Assembly (NCBI GenBank): GCA_018894105.1
Contig: CM032127.1
Location: 33,369,760 to 33,433,759 of the forward strand
From: Jacaranda mimosifolia
Taxonomy: Eukaryota > Streptophyta > Magnoliopsida > Lamiales > Bignoniaceae
Direction of reading: 5' to 3'
DNA: 64,000 bases
Positions 56,945-64,000 of the stretch are shown here, one piece after another. Position numbers and translations under genes: made by a program. The notes beneath the pieces were generated by a model. It searched no databases and was not told the origin of the DNA. It saw nothing but the letters and a program-made list of their open reading frames with translations. Each line of letters opens with the position of its first letter. The stretch's first letter is position 1.

Positions 56945-57055
56945 GTGGCAGCAACGGCCGGACGCTGCCGGGCGTGCCTAGCCAGCGTGCGTGCACGCTG
57001 CCCGGGCAGCGCCTGGCCGTGTCTGGCAGCAGCGGCACCTGGTTTGGGGGGCGAT
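56945..57055 (+). other. GC-rich foldable island, E13 leader
   Basis: CAGCGTGC (56983-56990) and GCACGCTG (56993-57000) are perfect complements, containing the 10 bp palindrome GCGTGCACGC. It is followed at once by the 12 bp palindrome CTGCCCGGGCAG (56998-57009). A run of nine or more C near 56929 precedes it. Confidence 0.55.
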
Positions 57056-57586
57056 TTTTGTGCCCCCAAGTCCATCCTTTTATGCTCCTAATTGTTTTGC
57101 ATTGCACACAACACATGCACAAGTGTTGTGCAAGGTCTCAAAATTATGTTTGACATTTTTGAGTGCTCCTTAAAATTGGTTAAAGTAGATCTCCAAGATA
57201 GTTGCATAATTGTTATGCATGACCAATTTCTTGTTTATATGATGAGCATTTAATTGGTAGAATTATTTGTTAATTCTTGTTTATTTATTGTTCATTTAAT
57301 TGTTGAATGGATGATGAATGAATGGGGAGGATCATGAGCCTTTAATATGATTTTATTTATTTTCAAGTTGTTGAAAAGTTGGTTGTATTAAATTGAGGCT
57401 TGCATGCCTCTAGATTCATCTTGTAAAAGTTATAAGAGTAGAATCTTTAGGAGTGAGGATTTCCTACTCATGTAATTGTTACAAGGAGCAAAGGAGACCA
57501 TTGGAGGCATGAAGACCTTATGAAGGCCCATGAATGTATGGGATACTATCATGTAATAGCTAGATTTAATCAACCCACTTAAAATC

Positions 57587-57628
57587 AACTAAGTGATGCA
57601 CCTATGGCTCTAAGTGCATCACTTGGTT
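57587..57628 (+). other. Leader hairpin, E13 copy
   Basis: Arms AACTAAGTGATGCAC (57587-57601) and GTGCATCACTTGGTT (57614-57628), 14 Watson-Crick pairs plus one G-U, loop CTATGGCTCTAA. Confidence 0.78.
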
Positions 57629-57913
57629 AAGGCTCATGGTCATCCCACCCTAGATGTATGCTAGGCGCATTTACTTATTTATGCTTTCCATATCCTACTT
57701 TGTATGCGATGCAAGACTAGGATATAGAGAACCTAAATAAGAAGATAAAATAATGATGAGATCTTTGCAAGCAAAAAAAATCCTCCACTTAGAAAGTCTA
57801 AGTATTTTTCAAATATTAAGTCAAAATGGATTTCATATTAAAAGGAATTTTAATTAATCCAAGCCTTCTACCAATAGTATGTGGCATGATGATGCTAGCA
57901 TCATTTGTGTGAT

Positions 57914-58210
57914 GTCTCACGAGTCGTGGGTCACACTTATGGTAGAAAAGCTGTGTCCACATACTTAGCATAAGATACACTTTGGTTGGGAAACGCCCAC
58001 GCATTGGCACACGAGTCGTGGGATGACGTGTGGCCCGTCTCGATCCGAAACATGATTGGTAGGTTTGACTTAACACTTAGTAATGTAGATGTCGCACGAG
58101 TCGTGGGTCTACATGAAAAGTGAGGCAAAATATATCAAGAATTGCATAAGATGCAATTAACAAATGTTGCTTACCCTTCGATTGTTTGTGGATGTCTCAC
58201 GAGTCGTGGG
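57914..58210 (+). repeat. Fourfold leader motif, E13
   Basis: CACGAGTCGTGG appears exactly four times, near 57917, 58010, 58096 and 58198. The core CACGA-G-TCGTG is itself palindromic. The equivalent four sites in E5 and E12 carry other cores. Confidence 0.78.
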
Positions 58211-58412
58211 TCCACTTACAAGTCCTCGGGATCTTGATTCTCACTAGAAAATATGATTTCCCGAATTCTTTTTGGGGGTAAAGGATTTGATAAAATAGTG
58301 GGAGAAAAACATGCTTGAAAGACCATAAACATGTTTTCAATATCAAATCAATCGCATGCTTATTCTTTTCTTTTTCGCCTCTTTGTAGATTTGCGAAATC
58401 TTCAAAATCAAA

Positions 58413-58640
58413 ATGGCTAAGAATCCACTCTCAACTATTTTGGAAACCAATAAGCTAACCGGGCCAAACTTCTAAGACTGGTTAAGAAATCTCAAAATCA
58501 TTCTTGACTCTGATAAGAGGACCTATGTCCTAGACAAGAAAAAGGCTAAAGTAGATGCAAATTGTTTACACTATGGCGAAAAGGGTCATTGGAGAAGAAA
58601 TTGTAAAGCTTACCTTGCTACTCTTATGAAGGGTGTGTTT
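58413..58640 (+). pseudogene. E13 gag, with in-frame deletion
   Basis: ATG at 58413 (MAKNPLSTILETNKLTGPNF), then TAA at 58473-58475 in place of a Gln codon. About 46 codons in, after TYVLD, the sequence jumps to KKKAKVDANC just before the zinc knuckle. Compared with E5 (747 nt from ATG to the first Cys) only 150 nt remain: 597 nt, exactly 199 codons, are missing and the frame is kept. The knuckle reads CLHYGEKGHWRRNC, so the second Cys is Tyr. The capsid domain is absent, so particle formation would need Gag supplied in trans. Confidence 0.93.
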
Positions 58641-60017
58641 TTCATTGAAGTGTATTTAACGACGAATTCTTCCACATGGGTATTCGATACCGCATGCGGT
58701 TCTCACCTCTGTAATTCGTTGTAGGGGATGAAAAGAAGAAGGAGTCTACGTGAAGGGGATATGATCCTCCGCCTGGGAAATGGAGCAACTGTTGCTGCCA
58801 CATTCCAAGGAATAATCAAGCTAGATTTAGGGAATAAAAGCATTGTACTTGATCCAGTTTACTATGTACCCAATCTTGTCAAAAATATTATTTCTATTCC
58901 CATTCTACATAATGAAGGATATGATTTTTCAATATCGAATGGGAATCTATTAGCATCAAAGAATGGTTCTTTAGTTGCTAAAGGTACATTGTCTAATGGA
59001 TTGTACATACTTAATTCCCAAACTTCACTAATGCACACTCAATCAAATAAAAAGAAGCAAGATATCCAAGAGGATGCCATGCTATGGCATGCAAGACTTG
59101 GCCATATATCCAAAAATAGGATGAACAAGTTAGAGGCTCTCAAAACACTAAATGTTAGTGGCATTGAAGAACTTCCAACTTGTAAATCCTGTTTAAAAGG
59201 AAAAATGACCAAAGCTCCTTTTATAGGACAATCGGAGCGCTCTACAAATCTTTTGGATTTGATCCACACAGATGTTTGTGGACCACTAAGAGTTAGTGGG
59301 AGAGGTAGCTATTCCTACTTCATCACCTTTATCGATGATCACAGTCGTTTCGGACACTTGTATCTTATGAAGAACAAATCCGAAGCCTTTGAAAAGTTCA
59401 AAGAGTATAGAAATGAAGTAGAAAAGCAACTAGGGCTAAGTATTAAAACTCTTCGATCGGATCGAGGAGGAGAATACTTGAGCACCGAATTCTTGGATTA
59501 TATAAAGAATAATGGGATTCTCTCACAATGGACTCCCCCCGGCACACCCCAGCTCAATGGAGTAGCCGAGAAGAGAAACCGCACACTATTGGACATGGTG
59601 CGTTCCATGATGAGCTTCTCCGATGTACCGATATCCTTTTGGGGATACGCCTTGATTACGGCAGCGAAGTTACTAAATATAGTACCTTCAAAATCGGTGC
59701 CAAAGACACCATATGAGATATGGCATGGCAAAGCACCCTCTTATCAATATTTGAAGATTTGGGGATCTCCTGCCTACGTAAGACGGACAGTGGGAGATAA
59801 GTTCGATAGTAGATCAATCTTGTGCAAGTTTGTGGGATACCCAAGAGAGTCTATGGGTTATTATTTTTATGATCCCTCGGAACAAAAGGTGTTTGTCTCG
59901 AGGAACGCCGTCTTTTTGGAAAAGAAATTTCTATTGGATAGAAATGGCGTTGTTGTTGAACTTGATGAAGTTCAAAATGATCAACAAATCCCACAGGCGG
60001 TGGAAATAATTGAATAA
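58641..60017 (+). pseudogene. E13 protease and integrase
   Basis: Protease starts near WVFDTACGSHLCNSL, then TAG at 58722-58724. Open from 58728 to 60014 (429 codons): end of PR (LRLGNGATVAATFQGIIKLD), GAG-pre-integrase (LWHARLGHISKNRM ... LPTCKSCLKGKMTKAPF: HHCC zinc ligands intact), integrase core with all three acidic residues (DVCGPL, SDRGGEY, NGVAEKRNRTL) and the C-terminal part (CKFVGYPRESMGYYFYDP). Ends at TAA 60015-60017 in the IN-RT linker. This is the best preserved integrase in the window and shows no missing catalytic residue. Confidence 0.95.
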
Positions 60018-61691
60018 AAAAAGCTCGATACACATCTTCTAAGAAGGTCTGACCACGTCAAGAAGCAACTCGAAATGTTTGGATTTTTTCATGAGACGAG
60101 TCAGTCGGATAGCGATCCGAAGACCTATGAAAAAGCTATGTTGGATACAGACTCAAGATGCTGGCAAGAAGCCATGAGATCCGAAATGGACTCCATGTAC
60201 TCAAACAAAGTATGGACTTTGGTAGATCCACCGAAGGGAATAGTTCCCATAGGTTGCAAGTGGATCTATAAGCGAAAGCTTGGAGTAGATGGAGAAGTGA
60301 CAACTTTTAAGGTGCGACTAGTGGCTAGAGGTTATACTCAAAGACCCGGTATTGATTTCGAGGAAACCTTTTCACCAGTCGCAATGCCTAAGTCTATTTG
60401 GATCCTACTTGCCATAGCTGCATATTATAACTATGAGATATGGCAAATGGATGTGAAAACCGCATTTCTCAATGGAAACATTGAAGAGGAAATATACATG
60501 GAGCAACCACAAGGTTTCACACCCAAATGGAGCGAGCAAATAGTTTGCAAACTCCAAAGGTCCATTTATGGACTTAAACAAGCGTCTCGAAGTTGGAATA
60601 TACGTTTTGATAAGACAGTCAAATCGTTTGGCTTTGTCAAGAACGTACATGAACCCTGTGTGTATCAAAAGGCCAGTGGGAGTTCTGTACAGTTTATTAT
60701 GCTTTATGTCGATGACATCCTTCTCATTGGGAATGAGGTTGGAATGTTAGAATGTACTAAAGCATGGTTATCTACACAATTCTCCATGAAGGATTTGGGA
60801 GAGGCATCCTACGTATTAGGAATACGTATCCATAGAGATAGATCGAAGAGGATGTTGGGGCTATCCCAAACCATGTACATGGATAAAATACTAAAAAGGT
60901 TTAGTATGGAGGAATCCAAGAAAGGATTTCTTCCTATGGGACATGGCATTCGTCTCTCGAAGTCTATGGCCCCTAAGACTGAGCAAGAGAAATGAAAGAT
61001 GTCCCAAATACCCTATGCCTCTACCATAGGGAGCATAATGTATGATGTTCAATGTACAAGACTGGATGTGGCACACTTTCTAAGTGTTATGAGTAGGTTC
61101 CAATCTAATCCCGATGAAAGTCACTGGATGGCCGTAAAGACAATCCTTAAGTACTTGAGAAGAACTAAGGATCTGTTCTTAGTATACGGTAATGGAGAAT
61201 TGAAACTAGAAGGGTTTTCGGATTCAAGTTTCCAATCCGATGTAGATGACCTCAAATCCACTTCTGGATTTATATTTTGCCTCAATGGTGGCACGGTGAG
61301 TTGGAAAAGTTCCAAACAAGACACCACGGCCGACTCAACCACAGAGGCAAAATATATTGCGGCTTCCGAAGCCGCAAAGGAAGGTGTTTGGATGAAAAAA
61401 TTCATTCAAGAGTTGAATGTAGTGCCTAGCATAGCTGAGCCAATTGTTGTCTTCTGTGACAACATCGGGGCGGTAGCACAAGCAAAGGAGCCCAAATTTC
61501 ATCAACGATCCAAGCACATTTTGAGGCGATATCATTTTATCAGAAAGATCATTGAGAGAGGCGACATCCGAGTGGAGAGAGTTGCCTCATAAGAGAATAT
61601 AGCATATCCACTAACTAAGCCCTTAGGACAAAAGGTCTTTGAAGGACATCTTGAGAAGATGGGTGTTAAGACTGTAGGGCATTAGCTTTAG
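60018..61691 (+). pseudogene. E13 RT and RNase H
   Basis: Same frame as integrase. RT is open from 60075 to TGA at 60993-60995, with GCKWIYKRKLGVDGEV, AFLNGNIEEEIYMEQPQGF and an intact YVDDILLIGNE. RNase H is open 60999-61589, with GFSDSSFQSDVDD, DSTTEAKYIAASEA (Lys where E5 has Glu) and VFCDNIGAVAQAKE; then TAA at 61590-61592, TAG for Trp at 61683-61685, and the natural stop at 61689-61691. No frameshift anywhere in gag-pol. Confidence 0.95.
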
Positions 61692-61692
61692 G

Positions 61693-61705
61693 GCAAGTGG
61701 GAGAT
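61693..61705 (+). other. E13 polypurine tract
   Basis: GCAAGTGGGAGAT ends directly at the first base of the 3' LTR, two bases after the natural pol stop. Confidence 0.85.
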
Positions 61706-63950
61706 TGTTAGAAATAGTGCCCGGCAAGCCAATGATTTTGGCTTTGTAAAACTATTTTCTAAAGAGACAATCTTGATTGAATGATATCTTACATATGGCC
61801 ACATTCATCTTATGCATTATATTACTTCACTGGCATTTGGATGAAGTCCTTAGATCACACAGGACTACGGGACTTGGTCAGTTCACTGGGTGGTGATCAT
61901 GGAATAAGTCTTACACGATCGTGATCTTAAATATTCCAAGTTATAGGATCTTACGAGACGAGACATCTAAGATCCGGACAGACTTGCAATACCGATGCAT
62001 AAATCCAAAGAGTTGGATATTGCTCCGTTCCATGAGCAACTGTATATATGATACGGGTGCATGTTAGTGGGTGCTTGTTAGAGAACAAGGTACTGAAGAC
62101 CCACCGGAGACTCCACTAGGTAACCGTAGTGGCAAGCCGGTAGTGGCAAGCTATCCTGCTTACGCTAGTGCATATAAATTAGTCCTTTGACCTGAGGATC
62201 CATTGTAACCTTGTGTCCGGTCCTCTACTTTGACTTATCCCTGGTCACCCAACGGGCCGTTTGGGGTATGATTGGGTATGAGCTACTTGGCATGGAGGTT
62301 TATGAGATCCAAGATGGAATCCGACTCCTCGCTTTTGTGAAGGGCGAGCACATCTCCTATGCATTCTATAATGATCATATTCCAGAAATCCTTGCGCAAG
62401 GTGGTATGACAGTTTGGGAAAAGAGTTTTCCAAAAGATAAGGTCATACATTGGAATTGAACATTTAGAATAGAAGCATAGAATCGAGGCTATTAGGGAGC
62501 CGACAAATATCTTGCCCTAGGCCTCTTTCATGGAGATAGGAGACGGAAGGACTGTATTTGCATGGAACGCGTAGAGCTTTAAAAGGTTCATACAAAGACA
62601 TTCATTTCGACCAATTAGTTGGGCTCCATGGGCTTGAGGTTGGACATCGACCATGGAGATTAGGTACTCTTCAATTTATAGAGATCGATTGAATCGAGTG
62701 GACTAGTTTAAAAGGAGTTTTAAACTAGAATGAATATTTGATATTCAAAAGTCACAAGGAGTTGTGAGTCTATGTCCGATGAATGGTTGAACCCAATAGG
62801 TCACACACAAAAGCCTTGAACTTTTCTAAGTGGTGAAAGAAGAATTTCTAAGTGTTAGAAAATACATCCCTCTTAAGGGACCGACTTTGAGAGAGAGATT
62901 TCAAGATCAATTATGGCTTGATTGATTTAAGTGTTAAATTGATCAACTAATTTAAGGAGTTAAATTAGGCAAATAATTAAGGAGTTGATTATTTGAGCCG
63001 CATTGATAGTTGAATAATTGAAGTTGACTTAAAGAGTTAAGTTAACTAAAGAAAACTTAAAGAGTTAAGTTTGCTTGATTTAATTGTTAAATCAAGTTGA
63101 ATTAATTAAATTAATTGGATTAATTTAATTAATAGGAGAATATATTATTGGAGGGAAGAATTCAAATATGATTTGAATTAATTGGAATTGGATTCCAATT
63201 AAGCAAGTTGTCAAGACCACATGATAGTGGAATTACCAACTTACAATTATGCCCTTGGAATTTTCGGTCCCCCCTTAGCATGGGAGGTGTTATGCCACCT
63301 TGGAATCACACCTCTCACACCTCTATATAAGGGGAGGTGGAGTGGCCGAAAATCAGTCCAGATTCATTAGCCAAAATTCTGAATTTTGCAAGCTAAATTC
63401 TTCCTCCAAAATTCTCTCAAAAGTTAGTAGAGATCTAACTTCCATCCATTCTCTCTCTCACTCAAAAACCTCCTTCTTCACCAAACAACTCCAGATCTTC
63501 TCCTGCTAAATATCTGGACATTCTAGGATTGCTTTAATGTGTGTGGACTTGCATTGGAGGTGACCGCAAGTGAGGCCACTCAATTCCAAAAAAGGTTTCT
63601 GCAGAACAGTCCACTTCACGATTTTCTCCTGGAGCGATCCGATGGATATTTGAGCCAATTTTTTCACAGAATATCGGAATTTGAGTTAGATTTCTGTATA
63701 ATTTTTCCTCATTTAATTTTGAGATCCGAATTGGAAGATATTCTCCTTTTTCTCCGCTGTGCCAGAAACTGCCGCAAATCTGTGATAGGAAGAATCATCC
63801 ATCATCTCCTTGTATTTTGAGAGATTCAGGTTGGTATCCTCTGATTAATCCATTTATGTTGTATGATATATGCCTGGGGATGTTGCTTTGGATCCAGATT
63901 TGCTATTTAATTTTGAATTTGTTTGGCTTATCTCGGCCATAGCACTTTCA
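61706..63950 (+). repeat. E13 3' LTR, 2245 bp
   Basis: TGTTAGAAATAG at 61706 to GCACTTTCA at 63950, then the GCCTC duplication. A TATA box within CACCTC/GAGGTG lies at 63318-63339. It differs from the 5' LTR by scattered substitutions, mostly transitions, and two or three small indels. Confidence 0.95.
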
Positions 63951-63955
63951 GCCTC
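63951..63955. repeat. Target-site duplication, right of E13
   Basis: GCCTC, identical to 54184-54188. Confidence 0.95.
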
Positions 63956-64000
63956 TACCAATTTGCCACTCCGGCTGTCTAGTAGATTCTCTAGGCAGGC
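63956..64000 (-). repeat. E12 5' LTR, resumed
   Basis: TACCAATTTGCCACTCCGGC and following bases match the E12 3' LTR near 46063-46102 and continue the LTR broken at 54188. By comparison with the partner LTR about 390 bp of it should lie beyond the window. Confidence 0.88.

Larger units (their letters stand above)
56413..58412 (+). other. E13 untranslated leader
   Basis: 2.0 kb between LTR and gag. It holds a GC-rich island (56930-57070), the hairpin at 57587-57628 and four exact copies of CACGAGTCGTGGG or its first 12 bases (57914-58210). Open frames across the GC island (56845-57153 plus; 57075-56779 minus) lie in compositionally biased sequence and are not kept in other copies. Confidence 0.88.
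54189..63950 (+). mobile_element. E13: complete nested Ty1/copia retrotransposon, 9.76 kb
   Basis: Full structure in plus orientation: 5' LTR 54189-56412, PBS, leader, gag-pol in one frame, PPT, 3' LTR 61706-63950, all within a GCCTC duplication. It is inserted in the 5' LTR of the minus-strand element E12. The two LTRs are very similar by eye, so this is the most recent insertion in the window. It is not autonomous as read: the capsid part of gag is deleted and six in-frame stop codons interrupt Gag-Pol. Confidence 0.96.

Noticed and set aside
56779..57173. Overlapping open frames of 60-102 codons on both strands in the E13 leader
   Set aside because: They arise from GC-rich sequence poor in stop codons, have no counterpart in other copies, and overlap each other on both strands.
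57349..57363. G-box CACGTG in the E5 leader motif (about 17357) as a plant promoter element
   Set aside because: Only one of the four motif copies contains it and it lies downstream of the LTR promoter, so a transcription role is not supported. The interval given here is the equivalent E13 leader zone, where I see no G-box.
1..64000. An envelope-like third gene after pol, as in some copia lineages
   Set aside because: In E5 and E13 the pol stop is followed within about 15 bases by the polypurine tract and the 3' LTR, so there is no room for one.

Overview
This window is plant (angiosperm) nuclear DNA made entirely of Ty1/copia LTR retrotransposons. I find no host gene, rRNA, tRNA, CRISPR or bacterial feature. 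The evidence is: pol order PR-IN-RT-RNaseH, the copia RT motif YVDD, LTRs that start TG and end CA, a primer-binding site matching plant initiator tRNA-Met (TGGTATCAGAGCC and variants) two bases after each LTR, and a purine tract before each 3' LTR. All copies belong to one family group. It has unusually long LTRs (about 2.2 kb) and an about 2 kb untranslated leader between PBS and gag. That layout recalls the BARE/Angela-type copia lineages, but the lineage is an inference. The host species cannot be read from the sequence.

Layout, with my labels (boundaries read by eye, usually within about 10 bp). E1 (+): 1-3272, RT/RNaseH tail and 3' LTR, inserted into E2 (-): 3273-8813, RNaseH stub, IN, PR, gag, leader, PBS and part of the 5' LTR. 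E3 (-): LTR 8814-10306, cut by E4 (+): shortened LTR, leader stub and IN/RT remnant, 10307-13447. E5 (+): LTR-internal-LTR-internal, 13448-26571, inserted in the RT of E4. E6 and E7: scrambled pol and LTR pieces, 26572-28997, including an inverted pair of LTR fragments. E8 (+): 28998-38777, split by a solo LTR, E9 (-, 31451-34177), that has a perfect 5 bp target duplication. E10 (-): RT fragment 38778-39722. E11 (-): 3' LTR and RNaseH/RT, 39735-44133, interrupted by E12 (-): 44134 to beyond the window end. The 5' LTR of E12 is itself interrupted by E13 (+): 54189-63950, the youngest and best preserved element, with a 5 bp target duplication GCCTC. E12 resumes at 63956.

No copy appears autonomous. 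E13 has one unshifted Gag-Pol frame with a few nonsense codons and an in-frame 199-codon deletion in gag. The others carry many stops, frameshifts and deletions. Many stops fit C-to-T decay of methylated cytosines (CAG to TAG, CGA to TGA, TGG to TAG or TGA).

I found no new enzymatic system. The signals worth a second look are non-coding: (1) a leader hairpin whose arms covary between copies; (2) TATA boxes cradled in palindromes whose arms change together; (3) an array of short palindromes in U3; (4) a fourfold leader motif that is homogenised within each element but differs between elements; (5) a GC-rich foldable island in every leader. Together they suggest an elaborate, undescribed cis-acting architecture in this family.
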